Source of the DNA: Acidiferrobacterales bacterium
Lineage (GTDB): Bacteria; Pseudomonadota; Gammaproteobacteria; Acidiferrobacterales; JAJDNE01
Assembly: GCA_022340825.1 (NCBI GenBank)
Contig: JAJDNE010000072.1
Location: forward strand, 1-59,126
Reading direction: 5' to 3'
DNA: 59,126 bases
A program made the translations under genes and the position numbers. Below the pieces are notes generated by a model. The model worked only from the letters and a program-made list of their open reading frames with translations, ran no database searches and was not told the DNA's origin. This document shows positions 47,743-57,902 of this stretch, in pieces. The first letter of the stretch is position 1; each line of letters starts with the position of its first letter.

Positions 47743-48918
47743 ATGCAGCAGAGGCCTATACGAATCGGAATTGTTGCCGGCGAAGAGTCGGGCGACTTGC
47801 TTGGCTCCGGCTTGATTCGGGAAATTCGCTCGCGTTGGCCCAACGCGGAGTTCGAGGGAATCGGCGGACCCAGAATGCAGGCGGCCGGTTGCAACAGTCT
47901 CTATCCGATGAAAAAGCTGTCCATCATCGGCATTCTTGAAGTGCTGGGAAGTATTGTATCGCTGGTTCGCATTCGCCGAGGTTTAATAAAGCACTTTCTG
48001 GAAAGGCGTCCCGACGTTTTTATCGGTATCGACGCTCCGCAATTTAATATTGGTCTGGCGGAAAAACTGAAAACTGCCGGAATCCCTACGATGCAGTACG
48101 TCAGCCCGACTGTCTGGGCATGGCGGCGATACAGAATCAATCATATTCATCGCGCGGTCGATCATATGCTCGTGCTGTTCCCGTTTGAACTCGAAATCTA
48201 TCATCAGCAGGGAATACCGGTAACATTCGTTGGTCATCCATTGGCTGACGAGTTACCAGAGTCACCGGACCGGGCAGGCGCCAGGGAGCAGTTGGGTCTT
48301 CCCCAGAACCAGGTGGTGGTTGGATTGTTGCCAGGAAGTCGTCGGGGAGAATTACATCGACATGCCGAGCTTTTTATTCGGACAGCGAGATGGTTACACC
48401 AGCGCAACCATAAACTGGTTTTCTGTACTCCGTTGGTCAGCAAGGAGACCCGGCGCATTTACGAGGATGCGATCTCGCGGCTGGGTGCGGGCGACTTACC
48501 CGTTCAGCTTGTTGATGGCCAGTCACGTGAGGTTATGGAGGCGTCAGATGTCCTGGTGATTGCGTCGGGTACGGCAACGCTGGAAGCCGCGCTGCTCAGG
48601 CGTCCGATGGTAGTGACATACAAAATTAATTGGCTCACTTATCTGATTTTCAAAATGTTTTCCCAAATCAAACTGTATGCCTTGCCAAACAATCTTGCTG
48701 GTAAGGAATTGTTGCCTGAGTACATGCAGGCCCGTGCGACCGCCGAGAACCTCGGACGTGCGACTGAGAATTTCCTGGCCCACCCGGACGAGATGGAAAA
48801 GGTGCGCGGTGAGTTGGACAAGATATCGCATGAGTTGAGACAGAATGCGAACCAGCGTGCGGCGGAAGCAGTAATTGATTTCGTGGTAGAGCGCGAGATG
48901 AAAACGGGAAAGCAGTAA
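47743..48918 (+). CDS. lpxB: Lipid-A-disaccharide synthase
   Basis: 391 aa from ATG 47743; the frame is open earlier, but that part overlaps lpxA. GT-B family glycosyltransferase that joins UDP-diacyl-GlcN and lipid X. Conserved [45 protein letters not shown] and [10 protein letters not shown] motifs. A peripheral inner-membrane protein. rnhB follows after 7 bp. Confidence 0.97.
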   Translation: MQQRPIRIGIVAGEESGDLLGSGLIREIRSRWPNAEFEGIGGPRMQAAGCNSLYPMKKLSIIGILEVLGSIVSLVRIRRGLIKHFLERRPDVFIGIDAPQFNIGLAEKLKTAGIPTMQYVSPTVWAWRRYRINHIHRAVDHMLVLFPFELEIYHQQGIPVTFVGHPLADELPESPDRAGAREQLGLPQNQVVVGLLPGSRRGELHRHAELFIRTARWLHQRNHKLVFCTPLVSKETRRIYEDAISRLGAGDLPVQLVDGQSREVMEASDVLVIASGTATLEAALLRRPMVVTYKINWLTYLIFKMFSQIKLYALPNNLAGKELLPEYMQARATAENLGRATENFLAHPDEMEKVRGELDKISHELRQNANQRAAEAVIDFVVEREMKTGKQ

Positions 48919-48925
48919 ATCAGCC

Positions 48926-49567
48926 ATGACTGCACTTCTGCGTGATGACCTGGCTATGCTCGAGCACATCTATGTACAAAGCGGTGGTCAGGTCGCAGGC
49001 GTCGACGAGGCGGGGCGCGGCCCACTCGCAGGTCCAGTGGTCGCCGCAGCAGTCATCCTGGACGTCAATAAACCGGTAACAGGAATCCGGGATTCAAAAA
49101 AGTTATCTGCAGCAAAACGGGAAGCGCTTTCCGCGGAAATCAAGGACAATGCGCTTGCATGGTCGATCGCCACGGCTAGCGTCGAAGAGATTGATTCAAT
49201 AAACATTCTTCAGGCAACCATGCTGGCGATGACACGAGCCGTGGCTTCGCTGTCACTTTCGCCGCAGGTTGTGATAGTCGACGGCAACAAAGCGCCGGCG
49301 ATTGCCTATGAATGCCATACGGCCGTAAAGGGAGATAACTGGGTGCCAGCTATTGGTGCCGCTTCAATACTGGCAAAAGTAGAGCGCGACCGGATTATGC
49401 TTGAGGCTGACAAAAATCTGCCTAACTATGGTTTTGCCGCACACAAGGGATACCCGACGCGTGCGCATATCGAAGCGCTCGAGCGCGAGGGAATTAGCGA
49501 TATTCACCGCAAGAGTTTCGCACCGGTCAGGAAATACGCCCTCAAATCGAAACAGGAATATCGCTAA
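48926..49567 (+). CDS. rnhB: Ribonuclease HII
   Basis: 213 aa (E. coli 198). Removes single ribonucleotides from DNA and RNA-DNA hybrids. Acidic active-site motifs [13 protein letters not shown] (Asp, Glu), IVDGNKAP (Asp) and ILAKVERDR (Asp downstream), and the [14 protein letters not shown]-terminal motif. Last gene of the rpsB-to-rnhB run; in E. coli dnaE follows, but here the convergent gsp cluster begins after 58 bp with no obvious terminator. Confidence 0.97.
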   Translation: MTALLRDDLAMLEHIYVQSGGQVAGVDEAGRGPLAGPVVAAAVILDVNKPVTGIRDSKKLSAAKREALSAEIKDNALAWSIATASVEEIDSINILQATMLAMTRAVASLSLSPQVVIVDGNKAPAIAYECHTAVKGDNWVPAIGAASILAKVERDRIMLEADKNLPNYGFAAHKGYPTRAHIEALEREGISDIHRKSFAPVRKYALKSKQEYR

Positions 49568-49625
49568 CCGAGAACGGGATCAAAGTTAAATCCAGACCGT
49601 CTGCGCACTGCATACCAATGCCTCG

Positions 49626-50420
49626 TCAATGTGCTTGGAACGACGCCAAAGGATAGGCTAAGTGAGCGTTCCACAATACATGTATGCTTCCGTCGCTATT
49701 CGCTTTTCCAAGATTCTGCAACGCCGCTCGAAGAGGCGTCCCGCTATTACCCGACACATTGCCTTCAAAGACAAGTCGACCACCGGAAAAGGGTTCCCAG
49801 GTACCGGTACCCTCGAATTGAATCACGCCGCTTCTTGTGGTCACCACGCCGTGCATAACCTTTCCATCTGCCTCCACATTGATTTTGTACGAGCCAGTGC
49901 TAGCGGGACCGAGCCACGTTGACGAGAGTGCATCAAGTTGGATCTCGGCGGTGCCCAGTATCAAGTTGTTCTGTAGGCTGAAGGAACCGGTTGTTACGTG
50001 GATGTTTCCGGTCAGACCCGCGTTGGCAGCAATCGGGAAGAACATCGTGGCTACCTCTACCGGCAGGGTCGCATCAAGATTGTCGAAAAGAATAGTGTTG
50101 GTACCGACCCTGCCAACAGTAGACACCCGAATTCTATTTGTTTTGAGCTCTGTTTTAATCCCGATTCGGCCGGTTATCAGGTATAGGGGGTTGACGCGCC
50201 ATCGGATGTTGCCTGGCTCAACAGTGGCACTACGGGGTAGCTGAATAGCCACTGCGGCAGACCCGTTCCAGATGCTGCCTGTCGCATTACTGAATGCGAC
50301 CGGGAGATTGGCTTTCTCAACGCTCCGGATAGCCCAGGTTGCAGGCGGACGAATCAGCACGAAGCAGACGTAGAGTATTAATCCTGCAATGAGCCATTTT
50401 AGCCAACTACGATCTGTCAC
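49626..50420 (-). CDS. gspN: Type II secretion system protein N
   Basis: 264 aa from GTG 50420, whose GTGA overlaps the gspM stop; the frame is open further but that part lies inside gspM. One N-terminal transmembrane helix (about residues 8-27) is followed by a periplasmic beta-rich domain (GSIWNGSAAVAIQLP, IRWRVNPLYLITGRIG) typical of GspN. Its role in secretion is accessory and not well defined. It is the last gene of the gspD-to-N cluster. Confidence 0.85.
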   Translation of the reverse strand: MTDRSWLKWLIAGLILYVCFVLIRPPATWAIRSVEKANLPVAFSNATGSIWNGSAAVAIQLPRSATVEPGNIRWRVNPLYLITGRIGIKTELKTNRIRVSTVGRVGTNTILFDNLDATLPVEVATMFFPIAANAGLTGNIHVTTGSFSLQNNLILGTAEIQLDALSSTWLGPASTGSYKINVEADGKVMHGVVTTRSGVIQFEGTGTWEPFSGGRLVFEGNVSGNSGTPLRAALQNLGKANSDGSIHVLWNAHLAYPLASFQAH

Positions 50421-50923
50421 GACCCGGAGGACAGCGTAATCCGTGCGGTCACGATGCCGGTGACATCTGTTGCGCTGATGGTTGTTGATTCTACCTTGAT
50501 GCCGAACTGTCGCGACAGGTTCAACAGCCATTTCACCAGGTGCGTGTATTCAATTTGCTCAAGCGTCAGTTTGGCGGTGGTGTCGCCACCGGGCTCCATG
50601 CTCCCGAGCTTGTCCCGGATGCCATGTGTCTCCAGGGATTTTTCCAGTGCCGGAAGCAGGCCGCCAGAAAGCCGGGGCGTGACCGGTCGCGGTGACTTTA
50701 GTGCTTGAATACGCATTTCAGCCAACTGCGTTTGCGCCACCGGGATTTCTGACTTGAGATGGTTAACCGACACGGTCATCGGTTTCCAGTAGAGGTGATA
50801 GATTGAAGTCAGGAGCAGGGCGACCAGGGCTGTTGCCACCAATATCTGCTCCCGTGGAGAACGGCTTCGCCAGTATTGGAAAGCTTGCTCATATTTTGCT
50901 GACAGGTTTGCAAGCGTGGTCAT
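50417..50923 (-). CDS. gspM: Type II secretion system protein M
   Basis: 168 aa. A short cytoplasmic N-terminus (YWRSRSPREQ, the usual 'SPRE' motif) precedes one transmembrane helix (about 27-46) and a periplasmic ferredoxin-like domain. It forms the inner-membrane platform with GspL. It overlaps gspL (4 bp) and gspN (4 bp). Confidence 0.9.
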   Translation of the reverse strand: MTTLANLSAKYEQAFQYWRSRSPREQILVATALVALLLTSIYHLYWKPMTVSVNHLKSEIPVAQTQLAEMRIQALKSPRPVTPRLSGGLLPALEKSLETHGIRDKLGSMEPGGDTTAKLTLEQIEYTHLVKWLLNLSRQFGIKVESTTISATDVTGIVTARITLSSGS

Positions 50924-52227
50924 TTTCTTTCCAGCTTTATCGAAGCGATGACTTTGCCTTCTTTCTGGTGAACTTGCCTGACTTCATATTTCAATTCGCT
51001 GTCGCCAATTGAATTCTTCACTGTTTCGAGTGCCCGGTAGTTTGGCACCTCAACAGTGATTGTTAATGCATCCTTCTGATACGCAATTTCATTCATCGTT
51101 AGATCGCCGACGCCAGCTAAAACCGGGCTAATCGTCCCGAGCATCGACAGGAAGCTGGTGTCCGAACTGTTGTTGTCGACCGAAGCGGTTTGTGCCAGGT
51201 TTGCCTGCATCTGTTTGTAGGGGTCGACAATCAGGCTGGCTTCCTGGGGAAAGCTTTTTTTGAAAATCGACGTCATTTCACTATGCAGCTTTGTGTATTC
51301 TGTGTTCAATTGCCACCACTCGAAGCTTGTAAATAGCACCGTCCCGATCAACCAGGCAGTGATCATGAAGATGGCGGGGCGATACAGATTGCCGGAACCG
51401 GCGATCTGCCTGCGTGGGGCAAACTCCTGCTGCAACAGGTTTAGCGGAAGTGCATTGTTCTCCGCCGCCTCCCAGAATTCGCTCTCTTCAACCAGAATCT
51501 CGAGTCCCAGGTCCTGTGTCCATGCCTCCAGATCAAAGCCTTCAGGAGGATTTTGAACAATCAGGGTTTCCGGCTTATTTTTCGCATCACGCAATGCTGT
51601 TTTCAGCATATACGGCGGATGTCCTGCCTGCATGGCACACCGGTAGCCGGAGCGCAGACCGGTGCGCAACCAGCAGTCGTGCTGATCACAGTGCAGCATC
51701 CAGGCGTCGGCAAGTGTCGGGATTGACAGGGTGATCGGCGTTACAGATTGCAGCGCCAGGCCCGCGTCATCGAATGCAGCTATCCATTGCTGCAATCTGC
51801 TGCGAAGGGTAACTGATACAGCCAGCGAGTTGTCGGGAGAACGCTCAAACGTAAAAAACTGTTCGGATGGATCGCCTACAAGTTTTTCTTCCAGGGCAAA
51901 CGGAAGAGCCCTGGTAATCTTGCTACGTGATCTGGTCGGCAATACGACCTGTGTGAGTAACGTATCCTCGGCGGGAGACCATGCATGGGCTGGTGCGCTG
52001 CGAACGTCTGCAGGTAATTCGCCCAGTTGTTCAACGTTGCCACGGGCAGTAACAACGGGACCTTCATACAGGCACCACTCGACTTTGCCCGATTCCGGCC
52101 AACCATGAGGCAGGCGCAGTCTCAATCGTACATCACGGGATAGCGAAGATCGCTCATCCCTGTCTGCCGGCCGGATATTGGCGAGGGTGTTGGTCAGATT
52201 GTTAAACAGGGTTGCCATTACCAACAT
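50920..52227 (-). CDS. gspL: Type II secretion system protein L
   Basis: 435 aa from ATG 52227; ATG 52218 is also in frame. A cytoplasmic actin-like domain (about 30-280, with TRSRSKITRALPFALEEKL) binds the GspE ATPase. One transmembrane helix (AIFMITAWLIGTVLFTSFEW, about 287-306) leads to a periplasmic ferredoxin-like domain. Links ATP hydrolysis by GspE to the inner-membrane platform. Follows gspK after 1 bp. Confidence 0.92.
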   Translation of the reverse strand: MLVMATLFNNLTNTLANIRPADRDERSSLSRDVRLRLRLPHGWPESGKVEWCLYEGPVVTARGNVEQLGELPADVRSAPAHAWSPAEDTLLTQVVLPTRSRSKITRALPFALEEKLVGDPSEQFFTFERSPDNSLAVSVTLRSRLQQWIAAFDDAGLALQSVTPITLSIPTLADAWMLHCDQHDCWLRTGLRSGYRCAMQAGHPPYMLKTALRDAKNKPETLIVQNPPEGFDLEAWTQDLGLEILVEESEFWEAAENNALPLNLLQQEFAPRRQIAGSGNLYRPAIFMITAWLIGTVLFTSFEWWQLNTEYTKLHSEMTSIFKKSFPQEASLIVDPYKQMQANLAQTASVDNNSSDTSFLSMLGTISPVLAGVGDLTMNEIAYQKDALTITVEVPNYRALETVKNSIGDSELKYEVRQVHQKEGKVIASIKLERK

Positions 52228-52228
52228 A

Positions 52229-53212
52229 TTACCCGCTTGCCTCCGGGGCTGTCATATGAATCGTCGGACGCGTTTTGCCTAATGTTCGGCAGGGAAGCCC
52301 GGATTCGGGTCGATAGACCAGGGTCCTGATCTGATTGTGGTACCGTCCGTTACGGGTCTGTGTGCTAATCAGAAAATAACTGGACCTGGTATCGATAGCT
52401 GCCTTTCCCAGTTTGTGATCGGCGCCCGCCAGATTCTGGATGTCCATGGCCTTGGTGAGCGGGCGATCGGCCAGCGTTTTACCGAGTTCTTCTGCTGCAG
52501 GTAATGGCATATTGGTGAAAAGCGCGGCCAATACGGGCGGCGGTGCGGTATTGACGTTGATGGCGGTCGCGGCGGGTAGTGCGGTTACCAGCCCGCTGAG
52601 TTTACCGACGATCTCGGGAGTGAACCCACTGATCAGGCGGAGTTCGTCGACATCCGATATGGGTTGATTCGCGGCTCGATAGGGTGTCTTGCTGGCAAGA
52701 TATTCGATGTCTTCTGCGCCACCCGGTCTTGCTTGTGAGTCGGGATCCATCCAGTCTACAAGGGGCTCCACCAGTGATTCGCTAATACCCTGATTACCGA
52801 GAAGGCGGCGAAAGACACCGATATCATCCACGCTGGGCTGGCCATTCTTAAGCAGGTTGTTCAGGTTGAATTTTCCCTGGGCATCCTCGATAGCGACCGA
52901 AACCTGGCCGCTCTCAATCGGTAGTGCGACAACTCGACTCGCCCATACTTCTTTCAGGTCGTCCTTTTTGTTCTCCGCTGCATCGCGCTCCAGGACAATG
53001 GTCGCCATCGCGAGCGCCGACCGATAGGCATTTTCTCCCTGCGCCCGTTCAAGAATATTGCTGGACTGGCGATACCAGACCTGCTGATTCAGGCTCATGA
53101 ACACTGCGATTGACGAGACGACGCTGACAATGAGGATCACTGTCACCAATGCCAGTCCGCTTTCATTATGATAAGCGGATCGGGCGAACCGTATGTGAGA
53201 GGTGTTAGCCAT
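52229..53212 (-). CDS. gspK: Type II secretion system minor pseudopilin K
   Basis: 327 aa. The N-terminal hydrophobic helix (GLALVTVILIVSVVSSIAVFM) follows a prepilin-like N-terminus. A large helical insertion and the DWMDPDSQARPGG-EDIEYLA segment are typical of GspK. It caps the tip of the pseudopilus with GspI and GspJ. The usual Phe after the cleaved Gly is replaced (NESGLALV), which is common in GspK. It overlaps gspJ by 8 bp. Confidence 0.92.
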   Translation of the reverse strand: MANTSHIRFARSAYHNESGLALVTVILIVSVVSSIAVFMSLNQQVWYRQSSNILERAQGENAYRSALAMATIVLERDAAENKKDDLKEVWASRVVALPIESGQVSVAIEDAQGKFNLNNLLKNGQPSVDDIGVFRRLLGNQGISESLVEPLVDWMDPDSQARPGGAEDIEYLASKTPYRAANQPISDVDELRLISGFTPEIVGKLSGLVTALPAATAINVNTAPPPVLAALFTNMPLPAAEELGKTLADRPLTKAMDIQNLAGADHKLGKAAIDTRSSYFLISTQTRNGRYHNQIRTLVYRPESGLPCRTLGKTRPTIHMTAPEASG

Positions 53213-53825
53213 TGACCAGAAACAGGCGCCTTATCACTTCACGACCATGAGTCTTGATCGTCAGTTCTACACCAACAGGTAATGCCGGACTGTTTTCTTC
53301 TGTTGGCCATGTGGCGTTCCATTGATTACCGGTGTCATAGAAACGTAATTCGAATTGCTCCACGTCTTTAATGAGCGGTACAGATAACGGCTGGTCTACC
53401 GGCGCACGGTCAAGTGATGCCCATACCTCTCGTAGCAGCTCACCCTCGCGCAGGCGATATGCGATGCGTTGGAGACCGGGGGTCTGGCTGGTTGCAAGTG
53501 TCCATTGACCAGTCCGGGTGAATTCCAGTGATGGCGGGCTGAGTTCGCGACTATCGACCGGACGGCCGTAAAATGCAGCAAGTGGAAGGCCGCTTGCATC
53601 GCGCACTTTTCGGGGGCTTGCGAACGCCAGGTCGTCTTCGAGTCTGGTGAGCGCCAGGGTTACCTGCTGCCAGTAGCGCCGTTCGCCCTCAAGATGCTCG
53701 TCCTGATCGATGATGCGAATGAGGGTGCCGTAACTCACAGCAGAGACCACAGCAAAAATGACTATGGCTACCAGCAACTCGAAAAGGGTGAAACCTTGTT
53801 GTTGAAGACGATGCTTTCCAGTCAT
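53205..53825 (-). CDS. gspJ: Type II secretion system minor pseudopilin J
   Basis: 206 aa from ATG 53825 (MTGKHRLQQQGFTLFELLVA), chosen because it gives a standard short leader peptide; the frame is open to 53864 but overlaps gspI. Prepilin peptidase site QQG|FTLFE, followed by the hydrophobic helix. The ELRFYDTGNQWNATWP strand region is typical of GspJ. Confidence 0.93.
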   Translation of the reverse strand: MTGKHRLQQQGFTLFELLVAIVIFAVVSAVSYGTLIRIIDQDEHLEGERRYWQQVTLALTRLEDDLAFASPRKVRDASGLPLAAFYGRPVDSRELSPPSLEFTRTGQWTLATSQTPGLQRIAYRLREGELLREVWASLDRAPVDQPLSVPLIKDVEQFELRFYDTGNQWNATWPTEENSPALPVGVELTIKTHGREVIRRLFLVNG

Positions 53826-53829
53826 TGTA

Positions 53830-54207
53830 CTACTTGACTCGTGTGGGTATGCGAACGAAATCAACCAGTGACACAGAGGCCTCGTTCCGGTTTTTGTCGC
53901 TGACTTCGATTTCGATTCGTCTCAGCAGCGGTTCGGGAGTGGCGGCGACTTTAAGAATCCAGTGCCATTCCCTGCCTGCCATGCTCTCATTGCCTTCGGT
54001 GGTGTCGATCGAAGGCCAGCGTCGCGCCATTCGGATCTGAGCCAGTTCGTTCTGTGCCACCCAAAGTGCCAGTTGCCGCTCGCGTAATGCCTGCGCTGAA
54101 TCGGTTGACTGAATCGTCGTACGCGAGATGGCGGATAGCGCAATAGCGGCGATGACGAGGGCCACCAGTACTTCGATCAGCGTGAAGCCCCGGTCCCTGA
54201 TAGACAT
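53830..54207 (-). CDS. gspI: Type II secretion system minor pseudopilin I
   Basis: 125 aa from ATG 54207 (MSIRDRGFTLIEVLVAL); GTG 54216 is in frame and overlaps gspH. Prepilin site RDRG|FTLIEV. The conserved ALWVAQNELAQIR and RRIEIEVS segments match GspI, which nucleates the pseudopilus tip complex with J and K. Confidence 0.93.
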   Translation of the reverse strand: MSIRDRGFTLIEVLVALVIAAIALSAISRTTIQSTDSAQALRERQLALWVAQNELAQIRMARRWPSIDTTEGNESMAGREWHWILKVAATPEPLLRRIEIEVSDKNRNEASVSLVDFVRIPTRVK

Positions 54208-54208
54208 C

Positions 54209-54703
54209 CTAGGCACTCACAGAGGCGGCGGTTACTGTCCCGTCCGCGTGACTTTCGATGCGCCAGCGATATTTTTTCTGGCGAAGGGTTATGGAGACCA
54301 GCGGCATGTCACCCACTGGTGTAAATACCAGTCCTGCGCCTGCTTGTTCCAGCGGTTTATCTTCGACCCGGATCTCGTCGACTGCCATGTCGGTCGGCCA
54401 GTGTCTCGCTCTAAATAGCGAGTCATCACTTATCGTTTCAAGTTGGTTTTTATCATTCAACGCCAGGAAGCGGTAACCATCGCTCTCAAACTGAACCGCG
54501 TAGACCCGGCCTTCTAGCACGGAATGCTGCTGGGTTGTCTGGAGCAGTACGGCGAGTCGATTGGCTTCATCGCGTATCCCTGCCGCGCTGTCGACGATCA
54601 GGCGGGAACCGATGCTGCCGGCCAATATTGCCAGCAGGATCATGACCACCAGCAGTTCCATCAGGGTGAAACCCGCCTGCGTTGATAGGCGGCGACAATT
54701 CAC
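54209..54703 (-). CDS. gspH: Type II secretion system minor pseudopilin H
   Basis: 164 aa from GTG 54703, whose GTGA overlaps the gspG stop. Prepilin site TQAG|FTLMELLVV. The helix is followed by the EANRLAVLLQTTQQHSVLEG segment and a beta-sandwich. GspH is thought to join the tip complex to the GspG shaft. Confidence 0.92.
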   Translation of the reverse strand: MNCRRLSTQAGFTLMELLVVMILLAILAGSIGSRLIVDSAAGIRDEANRLAVLLQTTQQHSVLEGRVYAVQFESDGYRFLALNDKNQLETISDDSLFRARHWPTDMAVDEIRVEDKPLEQAGAGLVFTPVGDMPLVSITLRQKKYRWRIESHADGTVTAASVSA

Positions 54704-55137
54704 TTGGCGCTGGGGTCCCAGTTGCCAATATCGGCATTGCTGTCTTCACCCCCGGACTCACCATCGGCACCGAGGGTAAAAACATCGATCGCGCCATGTA
54801 CACCGGGGTTGAGATACTGATACGGCCGGTCCCAGGGATCTTTTGGCAGCTGTTCGATATAGGGCTGTTTCCAGTTCCTCGGCACCGGATCAGAATCCGG
54901 CTTTGCTAGCAGTGCTTGCAGACCTTGAGCCGTGCTTGGGTAGAAACCATTGTCCAGTTTGTAAAGTTTTAATACGCCGACGAGTGTTTGAATGTCGTGT
55001 TTGGCGGCGACGGTTCGTGCCTGGTCCGTGCGTCCGAGAAAGTTAGGCAGCACCAGTGATGCGAGGATCCCGAGTATGACTACCACTACCAGGATTTCCA
55101 GCAAGGTGAAGCCGCGTTGTTTCAAATTACTGTGCAT
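54700..55137 (-). CDS. gspG: Type II secretion system major pseudopilin G
   Basis: 145 aa. Prepilin site KQRG|FTLLEILVVVVILGI, then the GspG-specific KLYKLDNGFYPSTAQGLQAL and PKDPWDRPYQYLNPG blocks, with the C-terminal acidic loop (GADGESGGEDSNADIGNWD) that binds calcium in homologues. It polymerises into the pseudopilus that pushes substrates through GspD. Confidence 0.97.
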   Translation of the reverse strand: MHSNLKQRGFTLLEILVVVVILGILASLVLPNFLGRTDQARTVAAKHDIQTLVGVLKLYKLDNGFYPSTAQGLQALLAKPDSDPVPRNWKQPYIEQLPKDPWDRPYQYLNPGVHGAIDVFTLGADGESGGEDSNADIGNWDPSAK

Positions 55138-55153
55138 AAAAGTCGATGCCTCA

Positions 55154-56368
55154 TCAGATTATCAGTCGATTCATTTCGAAAATAGGTAAAAGAATAGCGA
55201 GTACGATCATAAAAATAATTGCACCGGCCACCAGTAGCAGCGTTGGCTCAAGCACGGCGGTCAACGCACGTACACGATTCCTCAGCTCACGTTCCTGAGT
55301 CGCCGAAGCTCGCTCCAGCATCGTGTCTAGCTTCCCGGTTGATTCACCGCTGGCAATCAGGTGAATCACCACCGGTGGGAACAACCCCGATCGATTGAGC
55401 GACTGTGAAAGATTACCGCCTTCGCGTACCGCCTTGTAGGCAGATTCCATTGCCGAGCGCATCGGCAGAATTTCCGGAATGTCGCGCGCCGATTGCAAGG
55501 CGCTCAACAATGGAATGCCGCTACTGGTGAGGATACCCAGTGTGCTGGTAATGCGTGCACTGTTGACACCGCGTATCAAACGGCCAACCAGTGGCAGCCT
55601 GAGCAAAAACTGGTGCCAGCGATAACGAATCTCCTCTTGCCGCAACAGAAGACGAAAGCCGACGACGGTCAGCACTATTACGATCAATGCATAGATGCCG
55701 CCCATCCTGACCAGATCGCTCAGGCCAATCAGGGCCGTCGTCAACCACGGCAATTCCTGCCCGCTATTGAGAAACACCCGGGCTACCTGAGGCACGACAT
55801 AAATCATCAAACCGGTAACAGCAAGAAACGCGACCAGGACAACGAGTGCCGGATAAATAAAAGCCAACAATACTTCTTGCTGAAGACTCTGCCGGCTCTC
55901 GGTGAAATCAGCGAGTCGGTCCAGCACGCCGTCGAGCTGGCCACTCTGCTCTCCCGCGTCGACCATGCTGCGATAAATTGATGGAAAGGCGGAAGGGAAG
56001 GACGACATCGCGGTAGCCAGTGATTGACCTTCGAGTACCTTGCCTCGAACTCCGGCAATCATCGAGCGCGATCGTGCTGATTCTGATTGTTCAATCAGTG
56101 CGTTAAGGCATTCTTCAATCGTAAGACCGGCACTGATAAGGGTGGCGAACTGGCGTGTAAGAATGGCCAATTCATTTTTTGACATGCCGCGCTGCCAGGT
56201 GAAATGCTGGTTCTGTTTCGAGCCACGGTCAACGATGGCGTCGACATGCAATGGTGTAAGACCCTTCTCGCGCAATGCGGCCCGCACCTGGCGTTCTGCA
56301 TCGCCCTCGAGGATGCCTTTGACTGTGCGTCCGTGAGTGTCCAGCGCCTGGTATTCAAATGCGCCCAT
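55154..56368 (-). CDS. gspF: Type II secretion system inner membrane protein F
   Basis: 404 aa. Two repeated GspF domains (about 70-195 and 270-395), each with the GE-SG-L motif (DAGEQSGQLDGVL and ASGESTGKLDTML), and three transmembrane helices. N-terminal YQALDTHGRTVKGILEGD is canonical. It forms the platform core that interacts with GspE. Confidence 0.96.
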   Translation of the reverse strand: MGAFEYQALDTHGRTVKGILEGDAERQVRAALREKGLTPLHVDAIVDRGSKQNQHFTWQRGMSKNELAILTRQFATLISAGLTIEECLNALIEQSESARSRSMIAGVRGKVLEGQSLATAMSSFPSAFPSIYRSMVDAGEQSGQLDGVLDRLADFTESRQSLQQEVLLAFIYPALVVLVAFLAVTGLMIYVVPQVARVFLNSGQELPWLTTALIGLSDLVRMGGIYALIVIVLTVVGFRLLLRQEEIRYRWHQFLLRLPLVGRLIRGVNSARITSTLGILTSSGIPLLSALQSARDIPEILPMRSAMESAYKAVREGGNLSQSLNRSGLFPPVVIHLIASGESTGKLDTMLERASATQERELRNRVRALTAVLEPTLLLVAGAIIFMIVLAILLPIFEMNRLII

Positions 56369-56370
56369 GG

Positions 56371-57882
56371 CTATTCACGTGTCACGCGTACCAGCTCCTC
56401 GAGACTGGTGTCGCCTTGTCTTACCCAGCGCAGACCGTCCTGACGCAAGTTACGCATGCCATGCTGGCTGGCGTATTTTCGAATCTCGCCTTCGGCGGAG
56501 CCATCATGAATCATGCCCCTCAAGTGGTCATCAATTTTCAGTAGCTCGTAAATACCGGTGCGATGCAGGTAACCGCTGTTGGCGCACTGATCACAGCCAG
56601 TTGAAGTATAAATAGACATTTCGTTCGCACCGGATTTCGATATTTCCAGCAGCGGTATTTCCGACTCGGTCGGGTGGTGGGGTTTGCGACAGGACGGACA
56701 AATTTTTCGTACCAGTCTTTGTGCCAATACTCCACCCAGACTGGATGCGACAAGAAACGGTTCGACACCCATATCGACCAGTCTCGTGACGGCGCCGACG
56801 GAATCATTGGTATGCAGCGTCGCCAGCACCAGGTGACCGGTGAGGCTGGCTTGTACGGCGATTTGTGCCGTTTCCAGATCGCGAATTTCACCGATCATGA
56901 TGATATCCGGATCCTGGCGCAGCAATGCCCGCAACGCGCTGGCAAAACTGAGATTGATTTTACTGTTTACCTGGGTTTGACCGACGCCATCGAGATCGTA
57001 TTCGATCGGATCTTCGACGGTCATGATGTTGTGCTGCTGGGTATCGAGTTGCGACAACATCGCATAAAGCGTTGTGGTTTTACCGGACCCGGTGGGTCCG
57101 GTAACCAGGATAATGCCGTGAGGCAGATGAATCAGCTCTTTGAGTTCAGCTAGTGTCGAATCTGCCATTCCCAGGTTGCTTAATTGCAGTCTGCCGGCCT
57201 GTTTGTCCAGCAGACGCATGACAACGCGTTCGCCATGTGCTGTTGGTAGTGTCGATACGCGGATGTCTACCGGTCGACCGGCAAGGCGGAGTGAGATGCG
57301 ACCATCCTGAGGCAAGCGTTTTTCAGCAATATCCAGTCGCGCCATTACCTTGATACGCGACACCAGCAGGCTATGCAGTTTTTGCTGTGGTTCCATTACA
57401 TCGCGCAGGACACCATCCAGGCGAAAGCGCACTACCGAGCGAGACTCGAACGGTTCCAGGTGAATGTCGGAAGCATTGTCGCGTACGGCCTGACTCAGCA
57501 GGGCATTGATCAGACGGATAATTGGCGCATCATCTTCGCTTTCCAGCAGGTCTTCGACTTTTGGCAGCGAGTTGGTGACACTGTAGAGATCGATGTCGTC
57601 GCCGAAATCGCCAACCATATCGGCGGCCTGATTGACACCGCGTTCATAGGCCTTGTTAAGAGCCTGGCTGAATGCCTCATCGTCGAGTTCCGTGGCCCGG
57701 ACCGGGAGCCCGAGGCAGCGGTCGATCTCCGCCAGCACCTCGCTGGTTACACTACCGCGTACCCAGGCAGTGAAGTGGTCGTTCTCGCGTGAAGAGAGGA
57801 TCACGCCATGACGTTTGGCAAAATGGTAGGGCAGCTGTTTTACAACTTCCGTATCGAGTGTTGGGGATTCAGCGGCTGACAT
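56371..57882 (-). CDS. gspE: Type II secretion system ATPase E
   Basis: 503 aa. N1E/N2E domains (about 1-140) are followed by the secretion ATPase core: Walker A GPTGSGKTTT, Asp box MTVEDPIEYDLDG, Walker B MIGEIRDLETAQIA, His box LATLHTND. A four-Cys zinc module (CPSCRKP with CDQCANSG) lies near the C-terminus. It powers pseudopilus assembly from the cytoplasmic side, held by GspL. Two bp separate it from gspF. Confidence 0.97.
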   Translation of the reverse strand: MSAAESPTLDTEVVKQLPYHFAKRHGVILSSRENDHFTAWVRGSVTSEVLAEIDRCLGLPVRATELDDEAFSQALNKAYERGVNQAADMVGDFGDDIDLYSVTNSLPKVEDLLESEDDAPIIRLINALLSQAVRDNASDIHLEPFESRSVVRFRLDGVLRDVMEPQQKLHSLLVSRIKVMARLDIAEKRLPQDGRISLRLAGRPVDIRVSTLPTAHGERVVMRLLDKQAGRLQLSNLGMADSTLAELKELIHLPHGIILVTGPTGSGKTTTLYAMLSQLDTQQHNIMTVEDPIEYDLDGVGQTQVNSKINLSFASALRALLRQDPDIIMIGEIRDLETAQIAVQASLTGHLVLATLHTNDSVGAVTRLVDMGVEPFLVASSLGGVLAQRLVRKICPSCRKPHHPTESEIPLLEISKSGANEMSIYTSTGCDQCANSGYLHRTGIYELLKIDDHLRGMIHDGSAEGEIRKYASQHGMRNLRQDGLRWVRQGDTSLEELVRVTRE

Positions 57883-57902
57883 TCCGAGTCGTACCGGTTT
57901 GC